A DNA stretch of 64,000 bases, taken from Sycobia sp. Sy_11. Lineage: Eukaryota > Arthropoda > Insecta > Hymenoptera > Epichrysomallidae. Below the pieces are notes generated by a model. The model saw only the letters and a program-made list of their open reading frames with translations. It did not search any database and was not told the DNA's origin. Shown here one piece after another: positions 40,527-49,592 of this stretch. Each line of letters opens with the position of its first letter. The stretch's first letter is position 1. Both the position numbers and the translations under genes were made by a program. The stretch lies in NCBI GenBank assembly GCA_018907035.1, contig JACCIC010000166.1:761501-825500 (forward strand), read 5' to 3'.

Positions 40527-42101
40527 TATACTGACATTTCGATTTAGCTCCATCCCCCCGTGGTCGCCGACGCCGAAGAATCAAAAGTTTCGCGTCTCGC
40601 CGGAGAAGGAGAGGAGCCGCGAGAGGCTGGACAAGCACCAGTACCAGCAGCAGCAGCAGCAGCAGCTCCAGCAGTACCAGAAGCACCAGGAGGCCGTGCA
40701 GGAGCAGAGGGAGCGCCAGATGCAGCTGCAGAGCGAAAGGGACAGGGAGGCGAGCGCCCAGGCCTCGGACTCGAGCAGGACCGCGTCCAGCCAGGAGGAC
40801 GGGAAATCCGCGAAGGAGGAGCGCGAGGCGAAGAAGGCCAGGGTGAAGCAGAGCCTGCTGAAGACCGCCCGGTCCGTCGCGATATTCTCCCTCAAGCTGA
40901 AGGTGCGCCTCGCGTTATCGCGATTCTGTGTTTTTTTTTTTTTCGTCGAACCCACTCGGCATATTGCCACACCTGTATATCAGTCAGACGAGTTTCATTA
41001 TCGTTGTAAAAATTCATTAATTTGTAATTCCATTTGTGTTTTGACAAACCGATCAATATTATTTTTATATTCTATAGCTGTTAGATTAAACCTGACATCA
41101 TCAAAATACATTAATGTCGAACAGGAATAATATTTTTCTTTAAACAAATCGGGATAATATATATATAATGAAAAGTATAAAAATTTAAAAAATGTACTAT
41201 CCCTACTTCCTTGTTTCTTTATTTAAATCCTCAGTTTCAATACAACAGTGAAATAACATTTTGAAAAAAGCTCGTAATGCCATATCTATAGATTTAATAA
41301 TCATATAATAAGTACTATTTTCAAATGCTCTTTCGAAAAATTCGACCGGCAGCTTCGGTTAATTTTTCCCCAAATTCGTAGTTTCATTTTTATAAAACAG
41401 TTAAGACTTATTCCGTCTAATGTCCCAGTAATTTTGGTTGTGCTCAAGCCATCTTAATAGCCAATAAGAAGCGCGGGCGGAGGCTTTCGCGAGGGCTTCG
41501 AACAAATAGGAGGAAACGTCAATTGTTTCCATTTGACAGTAGCGATAAAACAAATGATTGTGAAGACGGATTTACGACCACGCAATCATTTGTTTTATCA
41601 ATATTATCGAACAACAAACAATCGATGTTTACTCTTCAATTTTGTTAAAGCCCGACGAAAGCAGTCGCCTGTCTTTTCAAATGCATCCTCTCGAACGAAA
41701 ATTCGAATGCCCGCGCGTTTCTGATTGGCTTTTAAACATTGGCAAATAGCGCTAAAGCTCAATACGGCTTACCTACGCTGCCCCGTTACAAATACGCGTA
41801 AAAGCTTCCGATAGGTGCAAGTATGGGATGCAAGTGTGGCAATACGACCAGTTGATTCGGGAAAATCCGGTATATAATATTTAGATGAAATTGAACACTT
41901 GTGCTTCCCCTCTGCGTATTTACGCATATACAGGAACGGAGAGCGCGGGAGGCCGAGGTAAAAGCCAAGGAGGCCGAAAGGGAGGCGCGGTGGCAGCAGC
42001 CGCAGTCCTGCGTGGGTGGCGAGCTATCCTGCATCCCCATCGAGAAGCTGATATCCGTGGACGACATCGCGGCGATGGAAATGCGCCGAATGAACCATTA
42101 G
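14632..42101 (+). CDS. Ano8: Anoctamin-8 (TMEM16 family membrane protein), 5' end not found
   Basis: Fifteen exons join to 1,104 codons plus a stop: 14632-14792, 15020-15296, 16755-16943, 17511-17696, 19448-19600, 21355-21490, 22405-22460, 24142-24216, 25613-25927, 31419-31616, 33372-33670, 37058-37536, 38953-39220, 40548-40902, 41934-42101. Every junction is GT-AG and all phases close. The protein starts inside the cytosolic N-terminal anoctamin domain (ECDVVMMFPSG), followed by the SLVLHLLHTLRAGP region, the ANO8-typical QPLDDICRYFGVKITMYFAWLG into the first membrane helix, and further helices to residue about 650. A long Gln-, Ser- and charge-rich cytosolic tail (about 660-1,104) follows. 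Anoctamins are Ca2+-regulated lipid scramblases or ion channels; ANO8 in other animals is linked to ER-plasma membrane contacts. Length fits ANO8 (human 1,232). The roughly 50-residue N terminus is missing from my model. Confidence 0.93.
15020..15296 (+). CDS. Ano8: Ano8 exon b: N-terminal cytosolic domain, second part
   Basis: Residues 54-146. It carries KRLRQEYGGGLKEFVGAE and FFTTQERQSLVLHLLHTL and ends at MISQ. The donor GTTTGA is weak, but the next exon continues in frame exactly where the family alignment expects it. Codons mostly end in G or C, unlike the AT-rich introns on both sides. Confidence 0.92.
16755..16943 (+). CDS. Ano8: Ano8 exon c: first transmembrane helix
   Basis: Residues 147-209, from VFPLHELPALEKLQRSWV through the ANO8 signature LDDICRYFGVKITMYFAWLG and the hydrophobic stretch TTALIVPAAVGVIYW. 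The donor is GTGAGT. The frame happens to stay open upstream of the acceptor GATGCAG, but the upstream part has no family resemblance, so the acceptor at 16,754 is preferred. Confidence 0.93.
17511..17696 (+). CDS. Ano8: Ano8 exon d: second transmembrane helix
   Basis: Residues 210-271. A luminal loop (GIIGRNQAVED) leads into the helix VAYVLFSVFNVIWATVYLET and the family-typical KRRGAELAYRWGTLD. Boundaries are CACCAG and GTGAGC, both phase 0. Confidence 0.93.
19448..19600 (+). CDS. Ano8: Ano8 exon e: third transmembrane helix
   Basis: Residues 272-322. The cytosolic loop GTLEISPVTGRLEPTYPRWK matches ISPIT...YPPWK of vertebrate ANO8. It is followed by the helix PIVAVCLFFVFIVMIVSFQI. The donor is GTAAGT. 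Confidence 0.93.
21355..21490 (+). CDS. Ano8: Ano8 exon f: fourth transmembrane helix
   Basis: Residues 323-367: DWWDARLEAAGYGFW, then YVPKVLLAVVIALMDEAYFK and VAVWLNDI. The acceptor context (GAAACGAAAAG) lacks a pyrimidine tract, but an in-frame TGA at 21,343 means the exon cannot begin earlier, and this AG keeps phase 0. The donor is GTGAGC, phase 1. Confidence 0.88.
22405..22460 (+). CDS. Ano8: Ano8 exon g: short connecting exon
   Basis: A 56-nt exon, residues 368-386. The split Glu is followed by NYRLDTEYENHLIYKVAL, which matches ENYRLES.YE.HLI.KV of vertebrate ANO8. The acceptor is GATGCAG and the donor is GTAATG. Confidence 0.92.
24142..24216 (+). CDS. Ano8: Ano8 exon h: fifth transmembrane helix
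   Basis: A 75-nt exon, residues 387-411. FQFVNSFLSLFYIAFYIQDQ is the nearly invariant ANO8 helix FQFVNSYLSLFYI. The acceptor is TTTACAG and the donor is GTAAGT. Its base use is AT-rich, unlike the neighbouring exons. Confidence 0.93.
25060..25503. repeat. Foldback family A, copy 1
   Basis: Terminal inverted repeats of about 75 bp: left TCGGTCTTACAG...AATGACAGTGAGACTGTTCTTG and right (reverse complement) TCGG...AATGACAGTCGGACTATCCTT. Between them is a core CCAACGTTTCAG...CTCATCAGGGACTA that resembles the core of the copy at 54.8 kb. No ORF is present. It is intronic in anoctamin-8, directly before exon i. Confidence 0.65.
25613..25927 (+). CDS. Ano8: Ano8 exon i: sixth helix region and Gly/Pro-rich loop
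   Basis: Residues 412-516. QLAALLIARQVIGNLKES begins the helix. It is followed by a GC-rich, low-complexity cytosolic loop (AGPGPGPGPAVGVPAGSA) and by SQAELESSLYR, which aligns with TQAELES in vertebrates. Two in-frame donors exist, GTAGGA at 25,928 (used here) and GTTTGA at 25,973. The first gives the family spacing to the next exon; the second would add 15 residues. Confidence 0.85.
26079..26115. repeat. (CT)n microsatellite
   Basis: A pure CT tract just downstream of anoctamin-8 exon i. Confidence 0.9.
27820..27930. repeat. Foldback family A, solo arm (copy 2)
   Basis: AATAAATATTTTTATCGATC, then TTACGGTCTTTGTAATATAA and AATGACAGTTAGACTTTCCTTG match the left arm of the 54.8 kb element, including the flanking AATAAATATTTTTATCG. 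No opposing arm was found nearby, so this looks like a truncated copy. Confidence 0.6.
29266..30545 (+). mobile_element. Full-length mariner element, mauritiana-like, inactive
   Basis: A 1,280-bp element with 25-bp terminal inverted repeats: left TTAGTAGGCAAACCTAGTTTCCGAC, right (reverse complement) differing at four positions and ending in the same AGTTTCCGAC. It is flanked by TA on both sides, the expected mariner target duplication. The length is typical for mariner. The enclosed transposase is broken. It sits in the 5.5-kb intron of anoctamin-8, in the same orientation as the gene. Confidence 0.92.
29464..30468 (+). pseudogene. Mariner transposase relic (DD34D family)
   Basis: Frame fragments read HVLLHYSDLKNSVAETYRLL, FQRFKSGDTDVNDKERSG, ELQALLDENS, a TGDEK trace at 29,891, LLHDNA at about 30,170 and PDIAPSNYHLFRS at about 30,264. 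The helix-turn-helix region is followed by the D-D-34-D catalytic core as in Mos1-type transposases. Stops occur after KERSG and at the conserved Trp of PERWEK (TGA), and at least two frameshifts are present. The third catalytic Asp (in APSDYHLF) is replaced by Asn. It is dead on several counts. Confidence 0.88.
31419..31616 (+). CDS. Ano8: Ano8 exon j: seventh helix region
   Basis: Residues 517-582. YDGAFSEHLEMLSQLGYV, then CLFSSAFPLAALAALLGNLL, then LELRGDAFKLCFVLQRPFGR match the very conserved FSSAFPLAAL...IRSDAFKLC block of ANO8. The acceptor is TTTACAG and the donor is GTGAGT, both phase 0. In related anoctamins the acidic residues around this helix bind Ca2+; I cannot decide from this sequence whether the full site is kept. 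Confidence 0.93.
33372..33670 (+). CDS. Ano8: Ano8 exon k: last transmembrane helices
   Basis: Residues 583-681. NAMETMGLVAILVNCALIGL, then TILLIVALEHIMLAIRFVII, CAIPDIPSWVATEMAKVEF and LRREAVRRL match the end of the anoctamin membrane domain (IPDIP.WVAEEMAK). The donor can be placed at 33,667 (GTAGGT) or 33,671 (GTATGC). With the matching acceptors at 37,053 or 37,057, both give the same Gly-Arg junction. Confidence 0.9.
36846..36853 (+). promoter_or_regulatory. Candidate internal TATA box (TATAAAAG)
   Basis: A perfect TATAAAAG sits in a GC-rich intronic patch 205 bp before anoctamin-8 exon l. The frame of exon l is open upstream as far as 36,678, with an in-frame ATG at 36,978. Transcription from here could give a short protein holding only the cytosolic tail. 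There is no expression evidence. Confidence 0.3.
37058..37536 (+). CDS. Ano8: Ano8 exon l: poly-Gln and Ser/Pro-rich tail
   Basis: Residues 682-842. After RFVVSPADGAASAGEEE it has an HQ-rich stretch with 12 consecutive Gln coded almost only by CAG, then a low-complexity Gly/Ser/Pro/Thr segment (SQSGTPTRTL, TPSLPGTPSAASG, IAETPTLPPETPGS) and a Gly-rich end. Several TP and SP sites look like phosphorylation targets of proline-directed kinases (inference). The donor GTGGGT at 37,537 is chosen because it keeps phase 1 with the next exon. Confidence 0.85.
38953..39220 (+). CDS. Ano8: Ano8 exon m: acidic/Ser-rich tail
   Basis: Residues 842-931: RRSREWLTSEQESSGSGDYS, then HHLTIGPHGGVDWVRRLVS and repeated Ser-Asp motifs (KSSDSEIS, TSSDSDLL). 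The acceptor ATTACAG and donor GTAATA fit. The donor runs straight into a (TA)n tract of about 48 bp. Confidence 0.87.
39224..39272. repeat. (TA)n microsatellite at a splice donor
   Basis: A TA tract that starts three bases after the donor of Ano8 exon m. A second one (40,477-40,523) lies about 25 bp before the acceptor of the same intron. Confidence 0.9.
40477..40523. repeat. (TA)n microsatellite near a splice acceptor
   Basis: A TA tract ending about 25 bp before the acceptor of Ano8 exon n, probably overlapping the branch-point region. Confidence 0.9.
40548..40902 (+). CDS. Ano8: Ano8 exon n: charged, Gln-rich coiled-coil tail
   Basis: Residues 932-1,049. SIPPWSPTPKNQKFRVSPEK is followed by a long Glu/Gln/Lys/Arg-rich stretch with a run of seven Gln, likely helical or coiled coil, and by EEREAKKARVKQSLLKTARS. 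It ends VAIFSLKLK. The acceptor is GATTTAG; the donor GTGCGC is weak but in phase with the last exon. Confidence 0.87.
41459..41730. repeat. MITE-like inverted repeat with a perfect central hairpin
   Basis: Outer arms AGCCAATAAGAAGCGCGGGC (41,459) and GCCCGCGCGTTTCTGATTGGCT (41,709-41,730) are inverted copies with small differences. At the centre, 41,544-41,560 and 41,583-41,599 form a perfect 17-bp inverted repeat (GATAAAACAAATGATTG) around a 22-nt loop. It lies inside the last intron of anoctamin-8. It is most likely a non-autonomous DNA element. Confidence 0.5.
41934..42101 (+). CDS. Ano8: Ano8 exon o: C-terminal exon with stop
   Basis: Residues 1,050-1,104 and the stop TAG. ERRAREAEVKAKEAEREARW continues the charged helix of the previous exon, followed by CIPIEKLISVDDIAAMEMRR and the end MNH. 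The acceptor is ATATACAG. Confidence 0.9.
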   Translation, partial: ERRAREAEVKAKEAEREARWQQPQSCVGGELSCIPIEKLISVDDIAAMEMRRMNH

Positions 42102-42205
42102 TAGTAGCGTCGTAATTATATATACATACTTTCTTCTTTATATATAATTACGACATCATTACTGGGGATGAGCGATAAGAGCAATGGAACAACTCGGAAA
42201 ATACC

Positions 42206-42260
<55 letters not shown>

Positions 42261-42309
42261 CTCACCCTGTGAAATCCAAAGAAACATTTTGGTTTTTCAT
42301 ATATTATAT

Positions 42310-42315
42310 AATAAA
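42310..42315 (+). terminator. Candidate polyadenylation signal of Ano8
   Basis: An AATAAA 209 bp after the stop codon. Another AATAAA lies at 42,446-42,451, so two 3' ends are possible. The (TA)n tract 42,210-42,257 would be in the 3' UTR. Confidence 0.5.
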
Positions 42316-42503
42316 TTATAAAGATCGGGCGACAGAAACTTTTTCACCGTGCGCGCTCCTGTACAATTCTATACGTTCGCGTTGGTTAAATTCATTTTTT
42401 TCAGCACATAAAAATGTGAACTGATCTATTCTTTTATTTATTTTTAATAAAACCACGAAGTCTTAAAAGATTTCCTTGACATTTTCATTTACAATTCTAT
42501 AAA

Positions 42504-42505
42504 TG

Positions 42506-42601
<96 letters not shown>

Positions 42602-42606
42602 CGATT

Positions 42607-42639
<33 letters not shown>

Positions 42640-42656
42640 CTCCCTCTCTCTTTGAA
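42504..42656. repeat. Compound (CT)n-(CTAT)n microsatellite
   Basis: About 150 bp of CT repeats that change into CTAT repeats and back to a CT-rich end. Confidence 0.9.
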
Positions 42657-43945
42657 TTTCATTAGACTTCTGAAGAAGAAATATCGTCATCGTTCATTTC
42701 GAACTTATTATAAAATATCTTTTTTTATAAAAAAACAAACAAATAAATAAATAAATATATAAAAGAAGAGACGTCACGAAATAGACACAAAGGCGTGCAT
42801 TAGCATACGGCGTGTCGACAAGCCAAAAGGATTTGAGTGCTACGCAACGAAATAATAATGTTCATTTTAACGATTAATATAATATATAGTTTTCAAATTA
42901 ATTTAATTGACATTCATATTGACTGTTACGCGTAGCAACTGCAAGAGTCAGTATTAGCAAATATATTAGCGAACTTACCGATGTCCTCGTAGCGGCAGGC
43001 TTCTTTGTAAACCCAATCACGATTCTATCAAAGCAATATCGAACACCAAAAAATTTTTGGCGTTTTTTAGACGCACCATTTTTTAGCCGTACCTATATAA
43101 CTATTATCTTTTCGTCGTAGATTAATGTAAAGGAACGCACCTCAAAACATTCAAAATTATTATTTCATGTAAGATTCACGTATTATCCCATAAGTCTTTC
43201 TTTTCCTATGTATATTTGTGAATGAACCTCGAATTACTGATTTAAATATGTTCTAATACTAATATAAATATGATTTACTTTTTTTATAAAGATTCCTAAT
43301 ACTTTTGAAGAATAAAAAATATTTAATCAAATCTTTCACGTGAGCATAAACAAATTGATGACAGACGTAGAGGGAACTAGCATTATTGTGTTTAGTTAAT
43401 CATATAATAAAAAAGATATATGTACATGAACTTTTAGTATGCTTTCGTTTATTTTATATTTAAAAAGGATCCAAACAAAAAAAAAGAAATATAAATCAGA
43501 ACATTTCAATTGGAAAAATTGAGTTATCATTATTTCGATCTAAATCTAATGGCATGATTGAGCTGATGATGTAATGATGTAATGTAATGAATTTCCATTT
43601 CATTCTTTACATATTATAAAAATTTATTGTGACCTATTGGCAATAATACTGAAATAGAATCTCTGTCATTAATTTATTTACATTTACGTGAAAGAAATTT
43701 CGTTTCTCCTATAATTAAACTTTGTGTCGTTAAAACATCGCCATATTCCACAAAACGCAGCGGTAGATATTTATTTTAATTAAATAAAGCTAAAAAAAAG
43801 TGCTTCAAACTTATTGTTTTGTATAATGATGTATGCTTGGTCGCTTTAACAAAGAAATCATCCATTCGTGTCAATTATTGCAATTCATGAGAGAAAGAAT
43901 GGATTGTTATCTTATGGATTTAACGCAATTAAAATTCATTAACAG

Positions 43946-43959
43946 TATATGTATGTATG

Positions 43960-44012
<53 letters not shown>
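43946..44012. repeat. (GTAT)n-(TA)n microsatellite
   Basis: A short GTAT run passing into a TA tract of about 50 bp. Confidence 0.9.
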
Positions 44013-44015
<3 letters not shown>

Positions 44016-45671
44016 CAGGGAAGCCAGCGGCAAGTAACGTAGTTTTAAAAATCCAAATCACGAAGTAAGAAAAGTAAATACACTTGTTAAGACTTTTTGT
44101 AAAGCTTATCTCTCTTAAAATTAATCTTATATAGTCCGTAACAGTTTTTTAGCAACGAATATATTAGAATGTCCCGCTGGTGGTGAAACATGATTGTTAT
44201 TGTTGCTAAAGTATAAGTTGTTACACACTGTTAACTAAATTTTTGCTAATGGTCTCTGAACAGAAAAAGTAAATGTGAAATTTTTAAGATAATTGGAAGA
44301 AAGGTACAAATTCCATTTAAATAATAGACACTGTTGCTTATGACGTGGTTTTCGCATTGTCCATGTAAATATGAGACTTGAACACGTTTATCCTTTGTAA
44401 TTTAACCTAATGTCACTTGTCAATGAATTATTATAATTTAGATTACATTTCTTACAGTCATTTAGTAATTTCTGATCTGAATATTTCAAGTTTAATTTTG
44501 AGTTGCAATTAAAGATAATAATTAAAAAAAAAACAAATAATTTATTATTTGTTTATACTATTACATTTATTTCCGTAAGTCTAAATGCATAATGAAATGT
44601 TGCTAATAATCGAATATCTTATTATTGTTTTTGCATTGTCAAAAGCTAAAGTTTATCGTATAGCCAAATCGATAGAACAGATAAACGTGTATAAGGACTC
44701 GTGTTTACAGTTTTGGATAACTGTAAATTCTTTGCTTTCTTCAAGGAGAGTAAAAAACATCAAAAATCGCTTTGTACATAAGACTATTAGATAAACTAAA
44801 GCTCGTTATAGTGGAGGCCCATAATTTTTATAAAATTCGTTATATACGCGGCCTATATAGCATGTGCGCTCACCCCGTCCCACTCACAGATGAGATACAA
44901 GTTTTTGCTGAACCGTGGACAGAAAGTGGGAGGGGGGAAGTGGAAAAGTTCAAGAGTTGCCTCGTGTCTTTGTTAATGAGAAAGAACATAAGTTAAAAAA
45001 CGCACTTATAGTTACTATTTAGACGCTTCGGCAAAAATGGCGATAGCGTGGAGCAAAGCCGATGTTAAATAATATTTTAGAAAGCACTCGCAATGCCTGA
45101 TTCGATGTATAGATGTAAATCAAAAATCATAGATACTATTTAGTCGCTTTCTTATTATTATAATGAACATCTGAAGCTCAGGCATGTCCATTAAGCATAT
45201 GTGTTTGTTAGATGTTTTGTATAAAAGAAAAAAATCATCTAGAATAAACAAATAAAAATGTTATATTCGTTTTTTATTTAATTTTTAACTTAATTTTTAC
45301 AATATATAAATTTAAACCAGCCACGTTATTTGCATCATTATTATCCTTCTTCGTAGAACTCTCACATCTTATGTAGATGATGAACTAATATTCCAAGCCT
45401 ATTTTTATATCTAGATGTACCTTGTGTTAATCATTCATTCTCGTAGAGAGAATTAACTATATTTGCCTTAATCTCGAGCCATCCCAACTTCCACCACATA
45501 ATGCAGACAAGCTCATAACTGACTGTTTATCGGCTTCTTCCTTCTCTATTATATCCGAATCGTTTTGGCACCCAGATGAATGTTACCATAATTATTTTTT
45601 TCTTGGTTCATAATTGGTTTTATTGTTTCATTAATACAATATTTATGATAGAATTTATTAATTGTACATTA

Positions 45672-45770
45672 TATATATATATATATATATCAGAGATAGA
45701 GAGAGAGAGAGAGAGAGAGAGGAGAAATTAAGATAATATATACATCATATCATATCATATCATATCATAC
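45672..45770. repeat. (TA)n-(GA)n and (CATAT)n microsatellites
   Basis: TA and GA tracts to 45,722, followed after about 20 bp by five copies of the pentamer CATAT. Confidence 0.85.
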
Positions 45771-46408
45771 TAATTTATAAAGACAAAGCGTGTTTTTGTT
45801 TGTACACGATACACAAAAAAAGTACTGAACCGATTTTTCTGAAATGTGACATAAAGATTCTATATTATCTTCGGAAGGGCGTAGGCTATGTTTTTTATTC
45901 AAAATCATTTTACTATCCTTAATAAATTAAGTTAACGATCTTAGTAGTCAGTTTCACCAGCGGCTAGTAGGTGCCGTCTTGAATCACGAATATCAATTCA
46001 AAGTAGTTCGTCTAAACTGTTAAAGTAGGCCAATTCGGTTGAACGGTCATATCCAACTTTGGGTTTCGTATCCTAAAAAAGGAATGACATTAGTCGGTAT
46101 TATCCTTTTTGTTCTTCAAGTTAATCTGACACTATCCATACCTTGTGGATATCTTTTAATTTTTGTCAATTTTATTTTCCCTTATGTGGGAAAATCTTTC
46201 TCTCCCTCTCTCTCTCCGTCTTCTTTTATAAAATGGTGCCAAATTACAAATTATAAAAATGCGAAATCATACTAAACGTAATTTGTGACGCCAAATTATG
46301 TTTTTTTTTCAGTTTGAACAACAGAAATGATGGTAAAATAGGGTTCTTTACCAAGAACCTCGAAACTATTATATTTTATGTATACCTATATATATATTTA
46401 TTTATTTA

Positions 46409-46463
<55 letters not shown>

Positions 46464-46633
46464 CCTCGTCTCTTATGCATAAAAAGTCAATACCCAGCGT
46501 CCGCTTAAAAAATATGCTATTAGTAGACTATTATTTTCCTTTAATTTCAATTGACGCCACTACTAAAAAAATCACGGTATTTAATTTAAAATATCGAAAT
46601 ATACGAAATAAATATACATTCATTTTAAATACG

Positions 46634-46845
46634 GATTCTATGGGGAAATATTGTATTTTCATGTACGGGCGGTTGAATATAATATCCCAGTGCCTCAGGA
46701 CAATGTCAAGGTATGACAGGACGACTTCTATGGAAAGATTCGTGTTGGGACAGTAGAATACAGTGTCCAGGTGTTTCGGAACGAATTCTATGAGGAGTAT
46801 CGTGTTTAGTTGGTGGGAAGCAATGTCCAGGTATGTCGAGACGAC
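46634..46845. repeat. Short tandem array, unit about 60 bp
   Basis: About three degenerate copies sharing TTCTATG, an A/G-rich stretch, GTGTTnGnnG, CA(A/G)TGTCCAGGTnT and ACGA. The clearest copies start at about 46,727 and 46,788. The array abuts the left end of the mariner relic and may have arisen within it. Confidence 0.45.
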
Positions 46846-46867
46846 TGATTACCGATTCTGGTCATTT

Positions 46868-47480
46868 TTCTCACAATTCTTGTTTCAAACGAGGCAATTG
46901 TTTTCGGTAGAATGATCCATCAACTATTTGACCCTTTTTCAACAGTTCATAATAGATCACACCCTTCTTATCTGATCAAATGGTCCTCTTTTGTCGGGCT
47001 TAACCAGAAATTTTTTTGAGCTTTGGAATATCGTAACAGATCCACTTTTAATCTCTAGTAAGAAATCTATGCAAAATGATTTCTTTTTGTTACGTGTTAG
47101 AAAAAATTCCGAAGTCAACAGTGATTTTCGACGTTTCCTGCCGTCACTTCGTGTGGCACCAATTTCCAAACTTTTTAAAGAAATTCTAGTGATTTTTAGA
47201 AAGGGCTTGGCTTATATCAAGCCTAACAAGTTGTTCTGGCATTTAACACAGATCTCGATCAAGGGATGCCTCCAATTCTTCACCTTTAACATGTTTTTGC
47301 TAGCCCGAGCACCTTTGTCTTCGATATCAAAATTATCGTTTTAAAACGTACAAACCTTACTTTAGACACGTTCTAACATTGGAAACGTATTCCAGTTATG
47401 CTTCTGAGAACAAACAATGAGCTTCAGGATGCATTTATCTTTAAATCAAACCACTAAAGTAAAATTTCTCGCATATATTG
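46868..47480 (-). pseudogene. Decayed mariner transposase (second copy)
   Basis: On the minus strand, broken frames read DNFDIEDKG, GEELEASLDRDLC, FKKFGNW, SFCIDFL, HRFLTRD.KWICYD (the first catalytic Asp region), and GVIYYELLKKGQIVDGSFYR with KQLPRLKQEL. The order and spacing match Mos1/mauritiana-type mariner transposases from the middle of the DNA-binding domain to the centre of the catalytic domain. At least four stops or frameshifts are present and the C-terminal third is absent. No terminal repeats were seen. Confidence 0.8.
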
Positions 47481-48851
47481 CCTTGTTGACACGTAAGCCG
47501 TAATTCAAGATTGTTAACGTAACAAAAAATTTAACGTAGATATAAACTTATATGCACTTTTACAGATCAAATTTAATAGATTTGTCGATATTCTTTAACT
47601 TATGACAGCCGTCATTGTCACAAAAAATGGTACAGAGTATAGATATGAACTTTTTTTATACTGTCTCTAAAGAAATACTCAGAAGTATTTTCAAATATTT
47701 ATTATAACAAAAAAAATTAATCAATCAATTTTAATTTGTAAGTCATATTGTAAAATATAGAATTCGAATTATTTCAGCTTCTCGTTCAATTTGTGCAGTT
47801 GATATTAAACAAATTTTGGAAAACCTTTATTACGTACATATTAAATGTACAAATTTAAAAATTGAGTTTCTGTGTCCTTATACTATGCTTGAAGGCTTTT
47901 ATCCATTGTTAATTATTGTTTTAAATTGAGATATTAATTTATTTTAATAGCCAATATTTTCAAAGGCTAGTACAGCCAGATAGAAATCCTCACTAATTCC
48001 CGAAAACGATTTTGTAATTTTAATGATTGTTTTATATTTTCAAAAATATTTTTTCAAGCTGCAAGTAAAATTTAATGATTTTTTTTTAATTTCATTGAAG
48101 CACGCACAGCGGCAAAGCAAAGATTATGAGAAACTATATCAAAAATAACTTTTATTATCATCCTATCATTAGGTTTTATTTTATCGTTTGATAAGTATTA
48201 AAATCTCATTAAATATTCAAATTACAATTTAATATGTTGTTTATGGATAAATCGAACATAGTTTTTGAAAAAATATGGTTTATAAATGCTTACATGTAAA
48301 ATAAATACACAATCTGCCATTTGTTGCTATTATTATGAAAAACAGAATATCTGCGATGACAAAAGAAAGCACCTGAATATTAATATGTCAGTTATAGATA
48401 GTTCGCATTTGATAAACGGTTGTTATTAATTATTATGATCACGTCTTTGTCATCTCACCTCTGTCCAAGTTTCCACCCTTTCTTCTCTCCGTCCTCTCAG
48501 CTGAACTCTGCAGTCTACAGAGCCAATCGGTTATGCAAGTAATATACTCTAAATTATGAGGACTTAGTTTGTGAATTGTGCACCAAATGAAAAAAAGAAA
48601 AACATCTTTCTTGTTCAAATTTTGTGCTAAATCAAATACTATAATATAATTATGCATAGATTTAAATACACCTTGTATACTTTTAAAACATACTATAACT
48701 ACAATATAATTTCATATTATATTGGCTATAAGTAACTTTAAGTCACAAATGTAGAAAAATAAAAAATATATTTTTTGGAACGTCAATCATTTTTACTTTA
48801 TCCAAATGTACATAAATCATCAAAACCATAAAGAATATTGCAGTATAAAAT

Positions 48852-48857
48852 TTTATT
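48852..48857 (-). terminator. Candidate polyadenylation signal of USP14
   Basis: AATAAA on the minus strand about 325 bp after the stop codon. Confidence 0.4.
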
Positions 48858-49180
48858 TAAAAAGAAGTGATGCACGTCCATGAAAGCTTTCACAGTAATG
48901 ATTAATTAACACACATTGCTCACTAGAATCAAATATGCACATAAGAAAACTATTCATTAATGAAATATAACATCATTCAATATGTTTACAATTTACCAAC
49001 TAAATTTTAGATTAACGATATTTCATTATAATCAAGCATTTACACAATTTACGCAAAAATCTAAACAAAAATAGCGCTGCTCCCGATTCACACCATTTCA
49101 GTAATTTGCTTTTTAAGAGTGCGTGACATAAAGTTCAAAAATCATAAGGAGCGGCGACGCGACAGCACTCTAACCAAAGG

Positions 49181-49485
49181 CTAGTCATGAACATGCGTAG
49201 CCTCCGTCGTCTCCTCAATACTCATTGGCGCTTCAGGCTCCTGAAGTGGTAGCTCGAGAATCCTCGGCCCATACAGTAATACATAGGCACAGTGCCAATC
49301 TCCACCACCACTCAATTTTAATACGTCTTCGCTTGTCACGATACTGATATTTTCATCATCACATTTGAGCCAGTTATCACCTTTTTGTCGAACCCAAGCG
49401 ACATAATGACCACTGCTACTTGTACGACCTTGGTGCGTTAACACTGCTTGTAATGTATAATATCCACTGTTGTTCGAACCAAGAT
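49181..49485 (-). CDS. Usp14: USP14 exon 6 (His box and stop)
   Basis: Residues 407-507 and the stop TAG: DLGSNNSGYYTLQAVLTHQG, the His box, LSGGGDWHCAYVLLYGPRI, and a short acidic lineage-specific tail ending THVHD. Confidence 0.96.
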
Positions 49486-49548
49486 CTGCAACAAAAACAT
49501 TTATAACATTCATACTGAACATATTTATATGTATGTATATTTGTATAT

Positions 49549-49592
<44 letters not shown>

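Larger units (their letters stand above)
42102..49180. other. Intergenic space between convergent Ano8 and USP14
   Basis: No conserved host gene was seen on either strand. It holds the Ano8 3' UTR, several microsatellites, a repeat-like phrase at 45,790-45,905 and the mariner relic at 46.87-47.48 kb with a short tandem array on its left. Short open frames at 44.6-45.0 kb match nothing I recognise. Confidence 0.6.

Noticed and set aside
46991..47344. 117-residue plus-strand frame
   Set aside because: It is antisense to the mariner relic, whose transposase blocks are readable on the minus strand.
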